From Lacihabitans sp. CS3-21 (lineage in GTDB: Bacteria > Bacteroidota > Bacteroidia > Cytophagales > Spirosomataceae), in contig NZ_RJUD01000003.1 of assembly GCF_024343675.1 (NCBI RefSeq), positions 186,001 to 250,000 of the forward strand: a stretch of 64,000 nucleotides of DNA, read 5' to 3'. Within the stretch, counting starts at the first letter, position 1; every line of letters begins with the position of its first letter. Under the pieces are notes generated by a model that made no database searches, had not been told where the DNA came from, and saw nothing but the letters and a program-made list of their open reading frames with translations. A program made the position numbers and the translations under genes. This document shows, one piece after another, positions 1 to 7,701 of this stretch.

Positions 1-1
1 A

Positions 2-1366
2 AATAATGGTAAAGTTTATGAAACCCTAGGAGATGCAACTTCTACCATTGGCCATAGACTTACTGGTAGCCCCAACGGTAAAAAAGCGGAAGAATATGCA
101 TTTAATCTGTTCAAAAAATATGGATTTTCAAATACCAAGTACCAGCCGTTTGTGGTGGAGTCATGGTCAAGAGATACAGTTAGTCTGACTTTAGTGCCAG
201 AAAAAAGCGACAACTATGTTGATTATGAAGTAGTTGCATTGGCTCATTCACCAGTGTCGTCTCACATAACTGGTAAAATTGTAGATTGTGGAGATGGTTT
301 GGAAGAAGATTTTGAGAAAGTCAAAGAAGAAGTTAAAGGGAAGATAGCCTTATTTAACATTAACCTTCAATCAGAGGCTAACAAAGGCAAAAAGAATCTT
401 CATCGCTCTGAGAAAACAGCATTGGCTATTCAGTTCGGGGCAAGTGGGGTAATAATTGCTAACGCTGTTGAAGGTGGTGTTTTGTTGACAGGCACTGCAT
501 CTGTCACAGGTGAACTTATTCCAATTCCAGCGGTTTGCGTATCAGTGGAATCGGGCAAAAGTATGAGGAGATGGATAAGAGATGAAAAAAACATTTTGGC
601 AGTAATAGATATGCGAAATTTTAGCCGTCCAATAAATGCCAGAAACGTTATTGCTACTTTGCCTGGCACTTCAAAAAAATATAAAAATGAGAAAATAGTT
701 ATCGGAGGTCACCTTGATTCTTGGGATTTGGCAACTGGTGCTATGGATAATGGTATTGGTTCTTTTACTATTTTAGACGTTGCGAGAGTTTTCAAAAGTC
801 TTAATTTAAAGACCAAACGTACCATTGAATTTACCATGTTTATGGGCGAAGAACAAGGCTTGTTAGGCTCAAGGTACATGGTGAAAAAATATATGGAAAC
901 CAATCAGCTCAAAAATGTAAAACTCATGATGAACCTCGATATGGTGAACAACACCATGGGCTTTAATGCTGGCGGAAATGATGCTTTGAAAACCAAAATG
1001 GATGAAATTGGCGAAATTATAAAGCAAATTGACCCAGAATATAAAAACACAAATAGGAATTCAGCTGGGTTGCACAGTGATAACCAGCCGTTTATGCTTA
1101 GAGGTGTTTCTACTTGTTCTCCATCTGGCAATTTTCCAGTTAAAGCTTACAATTGCTACCATGCCAACTGCGATAGGTTTGACTTGATTAATAAGGACCA
1201 AATTAACAACAATGTGCGGTTTACGGCTATGATGCTTTACGCACTCGCAAACTTAGATGACCTGCCCGCCAAAAATAAAACTGATGAGGAAACTAAAGAA
1301 TTTTTAACAAAACAAAATCTAAAAAAAGAGCTAATTATAGGAAAGGATTGGCGTTGGGAACAATAA
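2..1366 (+). CDS. M28 metallopeptidase with inserted PA domain (carboxypeptidase Q-like), 5' partial
   Basis: The reading frame is already open at base 2 and encodes family-typical sequence (IGHRLTGSPNGKKAEEYA) before the first ATG at 152, so the true start lies upstream of the window and 152 is internal. A PA (protease-associated) domain lies at about bases 250-600. The M28 zinc-peptidase core follows: GGHLDSWD (first His ligand), GAMDNGIGS (bridging Asp), MGEEQGLLGS (catalytic Glu and ligand Glu), LNLDMV (Asp) and a C-terminal YHANCDRFD (last His). All expected di-zinc ligands appear present. By family it should be an exported amino- or carboxypeptidase that trims peptides; the signal peptide would be in the missing part. 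The gene ends 16 bp before comM, so co-transcription is possible. The function is clear to family level, but the substrate is not. Confidence 0.92.
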   Translation, partial: NNGKVYETLGDATSTIGHRLTGSPNGKKAEEYAFNLFKKYGFSNTKYQPFVVESWSRDTVSLTLVPEKSDNYVDYEVVALAHSPVSSHITGKIVDCGDGLEEDFEKVKEEVKGKIALFNINLQSEANKGKKNLHRSEKTALAIQFGASGVIIANAVEGGVLLTGTASVTGELIPIPAVCVSVESGKSMRRWIRDEKNILAVIDMRNFSRPINARNVIATLPGTSKKYKNEKIVIGGHLDSWDLATGAMDNGIGSFTILDVARVFKSLNLKTKRTIEFTMFMGEEQGLLGSRYMVKKYMETNQLKNVKLMMNLDMVNNTMGFNAGGNDALKTKMDEIGEIIKQIDPEYKNTNRNSAGLHSDNQPFMLRGVSTCSPSGNFPVKAYNCYHANCDRFDLINKDQINNNVRFTAMMLYALANLDDLPAKNKTDEETKEFLTKQNLKKELIIGKDWRWEQ

Positions 1367-1382
1367 ATGCAATATAAATAAT

Positions 1383-2927
1383 ATGTTATCCACAACATTT
1401 GGTGCTGCTGTTTACGGTGTAAGTGCAGCCTTAATAACAGTAGAAGTCAGTGTTTTGAAAGGAGGGTTTGGAGTGAGTGTAGTTGGTTTGCCCGACAACG
1501 CAGTAAGAGAGAGCCTTCAAAGAATCGATGCCGCATTAAAGAACGGTGGCTTCGAACTTTCAAGATATAAAACCATTATCAATTTGGCACCTGCCGATAT
1601 AAGAAAGGAGGGCTCAGCATACGATTTACCCATTGCAGTGTGTATGCTTACTTCTGGAGGAAAACTAGAATATGAAAAAGACCTCAAAGAATATGTGATT
1701 CTTGGTGAATTGTCTTTGGATGGTAAACTGAGGCCAATAAAAGGAGTTTTGCCCATTGCCATAGAAGCTCGAACAAACAAACTCAAGGGTTTTATTTTGC
1801 CTAAAGAAAATGCTCTTGAGGCTTCTATTGTAAATAATCTGGACGTAATTCCAGTCGAAACCTTGCAAGAAGCAGTAGGTTTTTTGACAGGTGAAATAGA
1901 CATAAAACCACTCATTACTGATACCAGAGATATTTTCTACCATACGATTAATGAGTATGAAGCTGATTTTTCTCATGTTCAAGGGCAAGAAAACATCAAA
2001 AGAGCTTTAGAAATAGCAGCAGCGGGTGGTCATAATGCCATCATGATAGGCCCTCCAGGTGCTGGTAAAACCATGTTAGCCAAGCGGCTGCCCTCCATTC
2101 TGCCACCTCTTACTTTGATGGAGGCTTTGGAAACTACCAAAATTCATTCTGTTGCGGGTAAATTAGATTCTTCCTCCTCTTTAATTTCAAGGAGGCCATT
2201 TAGGAATCCACACCATACCATTTCAGACGCGGCTTTGGTCGGTGGAGGGAGTTTTCCTCAGCCAGGAGAAATATCTTTGGCCCATAACGGTGTTTTGTTT
2301 TTGGACGAATTACCAGAATTCAAACGAACCGTACTGGAAGTAATGCGTCAACCATTGGAAGAACGTAAGGTCGTAATTTCAAGGACCCGTTTGGCCGTAG
2401 AATTTCCGTCTAGTTTTATGCTTATTGCCAGCATGAATCCTTGCCCATGTGGATATTATAATCATCCAGAAAAGGATTGTACTTGTCCGCCAGGAGCCGT
2501 GGAAAAGTATTTGAACAAGATATCAGGTCCGCTTTTGGATAGAATTGATCTGCACGTAGAGGTTACGCCAGTAAGTTTTGATGAAATATCTTCAACCCGT
2601 AAAAATGAGACCTCGTCAGAAATTAGGGAGCGAGTGGTAAAAGCCAGAGAAATCCAGATCGAGCGATTTAAATCGTTTGAGGAAATTCACTCCAACGCCA
2701 TGATGCCTGCCGAAATGGTGAAAAAAATATGTGAAATTAGCGACCCGGGAAAAGCTCTTTTAAAAAAAGCCATGGAACGTTTAGGTCTTTCAGCAAGGGC
2801 TTACGACCGAATATTGAAAGTGTCCAGAACTATTGCCGATTTAGCAGGAACTGAAGAAATACGAATAGAACACCTCGCCGAAGCCATCCAATATAGGAGT
2901 TTGGATAGAGAAAATTGGGCTGGGTGA
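1383..2927 (+). CDS. comM: ComM/YifB family Mg-chelatase-like AAA+ ATPase
   Basis: This 514-residue protein has full length for the family. The N-terminal ChlI-like domain (residues about 20-140) is followed by an AAA+ Mg-chelatase domain with Walker A GPPGAGKT at about residue 223 and Walker B-like FLDELPEF near 310. A CPCGYY...CTCPPG cysteine cluster near 360 and a C-terminal Mg_chelatase_C helical region follow. In proteobacteria ComM is a hexameric helicase that promotes branch migration during natural transformation. A role in DNA integration here is inferred from family only. It starts 16 bp after the M28 peptidase gene, with no terminator seen between them. Confidence 0.93.
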   Translation: MLSTTFGAAVYGVSAALITVEVSVLKGGFGVSVVGLPDNAVRESLQRIDAALKNGGFELSRYKTIINLAPADIRKEGSAYDLPIAVCMLTSGGKLEYEKDLKEYVILGELSLDGKLRPIKGVLPIAIEARTNKLKGFILPKENALEASIVNNLDVIPVETLQEAVGFLTGEIDIKPLITDTRDIFYHTINEYEADFSHVQGQENIKRALEIAAAGGHNAIMIGPPGAGKTMLAKRLPSILPPLTLMEALETTKIHSVAGKLDSSSSLISRRPFRNPHHTISDAALVGGGSFPQPGEISLAHNGVLFLDELPEFKRTVLEVMRQPLEERKVVISRTRLAVEFPSSFMLIASMNPCPCGYYNHPEKDCTCPPGAVEKYLNKISGPLLDRIDLHVEVTPVSFDEISSTRKNETSSEIRERVVKAREIQIERFKSFEEIHSNAMMPAEMVKKICEISDPGKALLKKAMERLGLSARAYDRILKVSRTIADLAGTEEIRIEHLAEAIQYRSLDRENWAG

Positions 2928-3010
2928 GGGAAAATGATTTAGTTCTGAACCATTTATATGAATATTTCCTTAAAAACTAAGGCTTACATTAAAAGCTGAT
3001 TAAAAAATAC

Positions 3011-4240
3011 ATGGAAATCAAACCGCTCAGTTCTTACCAAAAATTTGTAATGGCCTTATTGGCTATCACGCAGTTTACAGTTGTTTTAGATTTTATGGTA
3101 ATGTCTCCACTTGGTGATATTCTCATGAAGTCACTGGTTATCAGTCCAAAACAATTTGGGATTGCGGTATCGAGCTATGCATTCAGTGCGGGTATTTCTG
3201 GATTATTGGCTGCGGGTTTTGCAGATAAATATGATAGGAAAAAGCTTTTGGTGTTTTTCTATTTAGGTTTTATAGTGGGTACTTTTCTATGTGGAATAGC
3301 CCAAACATACGAAACTCTAGTAGCCGCCAGAATATTTACTGGAATTTTCGGCGGTGTAATGGGTTCCATAAGTATGGCTATCATTACTGATATATTTGAG
3401 CTTAATCAGCGTGGTAGGGTGATGGGCATAGTGCAAATGGGATTTGCCGCCAGTCAGGTATTGGGAATTCCAGTAGGCTTATATTTTGCTAATCTCTGGG
3501 GTTGGCACGCACCGTTTATGATGATTGTAATTTTGGCCATTATTATCATAGTGGTTCTAATTGCTAAGCTTAAGCCTGTAGATGAACATCTTAAAATAAA
3601 GTCTGAAAGAAATGTTCTCGCCCATTTTAGGCACGTTTTATTATTGAAAAACTATAGAATTGCGTTTCTTTCTACTGCATTGCTTTCTATTGGAGGTTAT
3701 CTAATGATGCCCTTTGGAAGTGCTTTTGCGGTAAATAATTTGGGCGTTTTGCAGTCTCAACTACCCATAATTTTTATGTTTACTGGTGTTTCCTCTTTGA
3801 TAGTTATGCCTTTGGTGGGGAAGTTGAGCGATAAGTACAATAAATTCAAAATTTTTGTTTACGGTTCTATTTGGGCTTTAGTTTTTATATTGATTTATAC
3901 TAACTTAGGAGTTACACCGCTCTGGATAATTTGCATTTTGAACATATTACTTTTTATGGGCATCATGTCAAGAATGATACCAGCTACTACTTTAACATCA
4001 GCAATACCCAACATGCAAGACCGTGGAGCTTTTATGAGTATCAATGCCTCTTTACAACAAATGGCGGGTGGCTTAGCCACGCTTTTGGCTGGATTAATCA
4101 TTGTACAAAAAGACGCTCACAGTCCACTAGAAAATTACCCCATTTTGGGAATAATCGGTGCTGTGGTGATGATCATCGCGGTTTGGTTTATTTATAGGGT
4201 ATATAGAATAGTGAAAAATAAGGAAGCACAACCGAAATAA
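3011..4240 (+). CDS. MFS transporter, drug/metabolite efflux type
   Basis: This 409-residue protein has about twelve hydrophobic segments. The MFS signature loop between helices 2 and 3 is visible as AAGFADKYDRKKLL (residues about 66-79), and a matching LVGKLSDKYNKFKIF loop occurs in the second half near residue 275. It resembles the DHA1/AraJ-like group of proton-driven exporters in the inner membrane. The substrate cannot be told from sequence. It is convergent with dsbD; the stop codon lies inside a hairpin shared by both genes. Confidence 0.85.
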   Translation: MEIKPLSSYQKFVMALLAITQFTVVLDFMVMSPLGDILMKSLVISPKQFGIAVSSYAFSAGISGLLAAGFADKYDRKKLLVFFYLGFIVGTFLCGIAQTYETLVAARIFTGIFGGVMGSISMAIITDIFELNQRGRVMGIVQMGFAASQVLGIPVGLYFANLWGWHAPFMMIVILAIIIIVVLIAKLKPVDEHLKIKSERNVLAHFRHVLLLKNYRIAFLSTALLSIGGYLMMPFGSAFAVNNLGVLQSQLPIIFMFTGVSSLIVMPLVGKLSDKYNKFKIFVYGSIWALVFILIYTNLGVTPLWIICILNILLFMGIMSRMIPATTLTSAIPNMQDRGAFMSINASLQQMAGGLATLLAGLIIVQKDAHSPLENYPILGIIGAVVMIIAVWFIYRVYRIVKNKEAQPK

Positions 4241-4254
4241 TCCGATTGTGCTTC
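4223..4254. terminator. Bidirectional hairpin between MFS gene and dsbD
   Basis: A 9-bp stem (GAAGCACAA at 4223-4231 pairing with TTGTGCTTC at 4246-4254) spans the end of the MFS gene and lies just past the dsbD stop. T-rich sequence (CATTTTCATT) follows on the plus strand. It fits a shared terminator for two convergent genes. Confidence 0.6.
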
Positions 4255-4276
4255 ATTTTCATTAAACCTAAATTTC

Positions 4277-6244
4277 TTACTTAAACCCAGCCTTGCCTTT
4301 ATCTAAGAATTTGATAAAATCAGCTTCGCTGGAGTAACCGAGTGGTTCCAATAACTTCTCACCGTTTGGATGTACAATGATGTAGTATGGCTGAGCATTG
4401 TTGTTGTATTTGGTTATTTCCAAGTCCATGTTTTTGTCGCCAACGGTTGTTTTGAGCTCGTTATCATAGGATGAAGTATATTGTTTTTCTTTTGGAAGCT
4501 CTTTTTTGTCATCCACATAAAGTGACGCAATGACAAAGTCCTCTTTTAGTCTTTTCAAAACTTCTGGTTTTGACCATACGTTTTCCTCCATTTTGCGGCA
4601 ATTGGCACAAGCATAACCTGTGAAGTCTATCAAAATCGGCTTGTTTATTTCTTTGGCATAAACTTGAGCGTCGTCAAAATCATAGAAACCAAATAGTTCG
4701 TGGGGCAGAGCTCTCATTTTGTCGGTGGGTAATTCTGAGGTTGTGGTACTCTGAGTAGAGATGGGCATTGGAGGTAAAATTCCAGAGAGTAAGCTCAATG
4801 ATTTTCCAGTTACTCCAGGCAACATATAGGCAGCTAAGCCAAGGAAAATTACCGAGAAAAATATCCTCAAAGCACCTCGTTTCTCAATTTTATCGTCTTT
4901 TGAAAGCCGGATAAATCCTAATATATATATGCCGATAATGACCGCAATCACTATCCAAATCACTAAGAATACGTTTCTATGAATGAGATTCCAATGGTAG
5001 GCTAAATCTATATTACTTAAAAATTTTAAAGCGAGAGCAAATTCCAAGAACCCAAACACTGCTTTCAGTTCATTTAACCAACCGCCAGATTTTGGAAGGT
5101 TTTTTAACATTTGCGGAAACATAGCTAATCCAGAAAACACCAATGCAAAGGGTAGCCCAAATGCCAGCATTCCATATATTGGCCTTTTAACCTCTCCTTG
5201 TGCAGCCGCTATTAAAAGCGACCCCACAAAAGGAACAGTACAACTAAACGAAACCACAACCAGTGTCAAAGCCATAAAGAATATTCCAATGAGGCCTCCC
5301 TTGTCTGAAAGTCTATCAATTTTATTGACCGTTTCGTGAGGCAATACAATTTCAAAAGCTCCCAAAAGTGAAACCCCGAAAAGGATAAATATCACAAAAA
5401 AGATTAAATTTGGCAGCCAATGTGTACTTAGAAAGTTAAGAAATGGAGCTCCAAAAGCCATGGTAATCAATCCCATCACGCCAAAAATAGCCATGATAGA
5501 AATTCCGTAAAATATGGCTTTTGATTTTCCATTGGCTTGCTTAGTGAAAAAACTAACGGTCATGGGCATGATTGGGTAGATGCATGGCATAAAAATAGAC
5601 GCCAAACCAGCTCCAAATGCAATCAGCAAAAACTGCCAAAGACTTTGTGCTTCTTTCATGGGTTCTTTCGTTATGGTTTTAGTTGGTTCTTTTTCATTTA
5701 ATTCTATCGCACTTTCTTCCTTCTGATTCGTTAAAGTATCCGAATTTAAAGTATCTGAACTTTGTTCAATTTTATTGGCTAAAACAGTGGAAGTTTTTAT
5801 GTTAAAAACCTCATTTCCAGGCACACATTTGCCGTCGATATCTGTACAAGTTTGGTAAATGATTTTTCCAGAGATTGTAGGGTTTTCCTCAAGAATCATC
5901 ACTTTTTGAACAAATTTTCCAGTTTCTTTGAAATAAGTGACATCACCACCCCACACCTCATCAAACTTCTTTTTTGGATGAATTGGTTTTATTTTTCCGA
6001 TTGCTCGAAATCCTTTCGACTTGTTGAATACAAATTCAGTCACTGTTGGGCCTAATTCTGGACTAAAGTCTGAAGAATATAAATACCAATCTTTTTGTAT
6101 GGTAGCCGTAAATTCCACGTCGACAAGATCGCCAACAACTACTTTGTCTTGTAAAACCTTGTATTTCCAAGTGGTGGGTTTTTCTAGTTGGGCAAATGCC
6201 GAAATTGATATAAAAAGTAGAATTAGGATCTTCTTAAAATGCAT
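4277..6244 (-). CDS. dsbD: Thiol:disulfide interchange protein DsbD
   Basis: The 655-residue protein shows all three DsbD parts. A signal peptide (MHFKKILILLFISISAFAQ) precedes an N-terminal beta domain whose redox pair lies in TCTDIDGKC, near residues 132-138. The central membrane domain of about eight helices has one cysteine in IFMPCIYP (about 220) and one in SFSCTVPF (about 335). The C-terminal periplasmic thioredoxin domain has the active site YACANCRKM (CxxC near 546). DsbD passes electrons from cytoplasmic thioredoxin to periplasmic proteins, for disulfide isomerisation and cytochrome c maturation. A linker rich in E, K and T (about residues 155-195) joins the first two parts. It lies downstream of porP on the same strand but behind a strong terminator. 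Confidence 0.95.
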   Translation of the reverse strand: MHFKKILILLFISISAFAQLEKPTTWKYKVLQDKVVVGDLVDVEFTATIQKDWYLYSSDFSPELGPTVTEFVFNKSKGFRAIGKIKPIHPKKKFDEVWGGDVTYFKETGKFVQKVMILEENPTISGKIIYQTCTDIDGKCVPGNEVFNIKTSTVLANKIEQSSDTLNSDTLTNQKEESAIELNEKEPTKTITKEPMKEAQSLWQFLLIAFGAGLASIFMPCIYPIMPMTVSFFTKQANGKSKAIFYGISIMAIFGVMGLITMAFGAPFLNFLSTHWLPNLIFFVIFILFGVSLLGAFEIVLPHETVNKIDRLSDKGGLIGIFFMALTLVVVSFSCTVPFVGSLLIAAAQGEVKRPIYGMLAFGLPFALVFSGLAMFPQMLKNLPKSGGWLNELKAVFGFLEFALALKFLSNIDLAYHWNLIHRNVFLVIWIVIAVIIGIYILGFIRLSKDDKIEKRGALRIFFSVIFLGLAAYMLPGVTGKSLSLLSGILPPMPISTQSTTTSELPTDKMRALPHELFGFYDFDDAQVYAKEINKPILIDFTGYACANCRKMEENVWSKPEVLKRLKEDFVIASLYVDDKKELPKEKQYTSSYDNELKTTVGDKNMDLEITKYNNNAQPYYIIVHPNGEKLLEPLGYSSEADFIKFLDKGKAGFK

Positions 6245-6305
6245 AAATGGTTTGTTCGTTTGAATATGAATACGTGTATTTATCAGGATTTGTTACCTTC
6301 CTAAC

Positions 6306-6347
6306 AAAAAGCCCCTCAAATTTATTTCAATTTGAGAGGCTTTTTTT
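6306..6347 (-). terminator. Rho-independent terminator of the PorP/SprF gene
   Basis: A 12-bp stem (GCCCCTCAAATT at 6311-6322 with AATTTGAGAGGC at 6329-6340) has T runs on both strands. The single imperfect position forms a G-U pair only in the minus-strand transcript, so it is best suited to terminating the minus-strand gene ending at 6363. Confidence 0.75.
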
Positions 6348-6362
6348 AGTTTTTATCAATAA

Positions 6363-7424
6363 TTAGAATTTTGGACAAGCCAATTCTTTTTTTCTTTGTT
6401 TCAAATAAGGGCTTTTATCATTGTCAAATTTATCTAATTGATAGGAGATAGAAAACTCATGCGAGCCGCCAGTTCCTCTCCCCGCCGCTAAGCCTGAAAT
6501 CGTAAAATCATAACTATAACCCACAGAAAAGTTGTCAAACCTAAAACCTACCAAGGCCGCTATAGCATCTTGATTTGGGAAATTGTCAAACACTTTTTTC
6601 AAAGGAATACCTCTATATTGTAGTCCCAAAGTAAGAGGAGTATAGGTAGCATAAGCCCCCAAATCTAGTTGTGAAAACTGTCCTTGTTTTTTGTACAAAA
6701 ACGTAGGGGTTATCGTAAATTCTTTGTCCATGTTTCCCGAACCTGTTATCATGTGGCTTAGATTAATATTATAACCGCCATTTACTACAAACTTTCTTGG
6801 TATACAATCGCCTGTAGCACAGCCATCAGCAGTAGAAACTCCACTGTAAGAAACCGTGGGCTGTGTAATGTGGGTTACAGCCAATCCCATAAATACCTTT
6901 GGATTATAAAATAAAACACCTGAACCAACATCGAAATTTTTAACTGTTCTGTAATTAGTAAGGCTAGCAAAAGGGTCTGATGATGGGTTGCCAGTGTAGC
7001 CACTGTTTGACAACTGATCACCGAAAATAAGGCCATTTGGGTCAAAGCCTCTATTTGAATAACTGCCCTGAAGACCCATTCTTAAAAAATTCTTATCACC
7101 CAGCCTAAGCTGGTATGCATAGAGTGCGGTTATTTCTGAATTTTTAATTCTATTTCCTTGGGCATCACTCATCATGGTTATACCTATGCCGCTGTTGGCT
7201 TTTTCTATAAAATGATCAACACTGACCACTGATGTTATAAAGTTGGCGTTTAGTGAAGGCCACTGGTTTCTGTAATTAAAAATCAACCTTGGGGCATATC
7301 CAGAACCCGTAAAAGCGGGGTTGTGATACAAAGGGGCAGCATAAAACTGAGTAAATTGTGGATCTTGAGCAAGAGCCACACTCACTAAATTAGCCAATAT
7401 CAATATTTGAAAAAGTCTTTTCAT
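6363..7424 (-). CDS. PorP/SprF family type IX secretion outer-membrane protein
   Basis: The 353-residue protein starts with a signal peptide (MKRLFQILILANLVSVALA). It then shows the family hallmark QDPQFTQFYAAPLYHNPAFTG followed by NYRNQWPSL, as in PorP and SprF. The rest is predicted beta-barrel ending in FSISYQLDKF. PorP/SprF proteins help export and surface-anchor T9SS cargo with type B C-terminal domains. The neighbouring divergent gene (start 7702) encodes exactly such a cargo, so the two probably form a transporter-substrate pair (inference). The intergenic 277 bp must carry both promoters. Confidence 0.92.
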   Translation of the reverse strand: MKRLFQILILANLVSVALAQDPQFTQFYAAPLYHNPAFTGSGYAPRLIFNYRNQWPSLNANFITSVVSVDHFIEKANSGIGITMMSDAQGNRIKNSEITALYAYQLRLGDKNFLRMGLQGSYSNRGFDPNGLIFGDQLSNSGYTGNPSSDPFASLTNYRTVKNFDVGSGVLFYNPKVFMGLAVTHITQPTVSYSGVSTADGCATGDCIPRKFVVNGGYNINLSHMITGSGNMDKEFTITPTFLYKKQGQFSQLDLGAYATYTPLTLGLQYRGIPLKKVFDNFPNQDAIAALVGFRFDNFSVGYSYDFTISGLAAGRGTGGSHEFSISYQLDKFDNDKSPYLKQRKKELACPKF

Positions 7425-7701
7425 ACAGTTTTTTATGGAACAGTTATTTAGACTTACAAATTTCGTTCCAAATTAATTTCTACTAAAACGTGGTTGCTTT
7501 TTAAAAGTTGTTTTGTTCTTTTTGAAATAATAAAAAAGTAAATTTCAACTAAATATAACGAAAATGAATCTCATATAGAAACAAAATATGAAAGGAAAGT
7601 GTTTTTTAGATTCTTTATCAGGGAATTAGGATAGAAATCAAAAATAAAAAGTATATTTAGTACGTTTTTTGCGTATGTAATTTTAGTAAAATTAGCCTTA
7701 T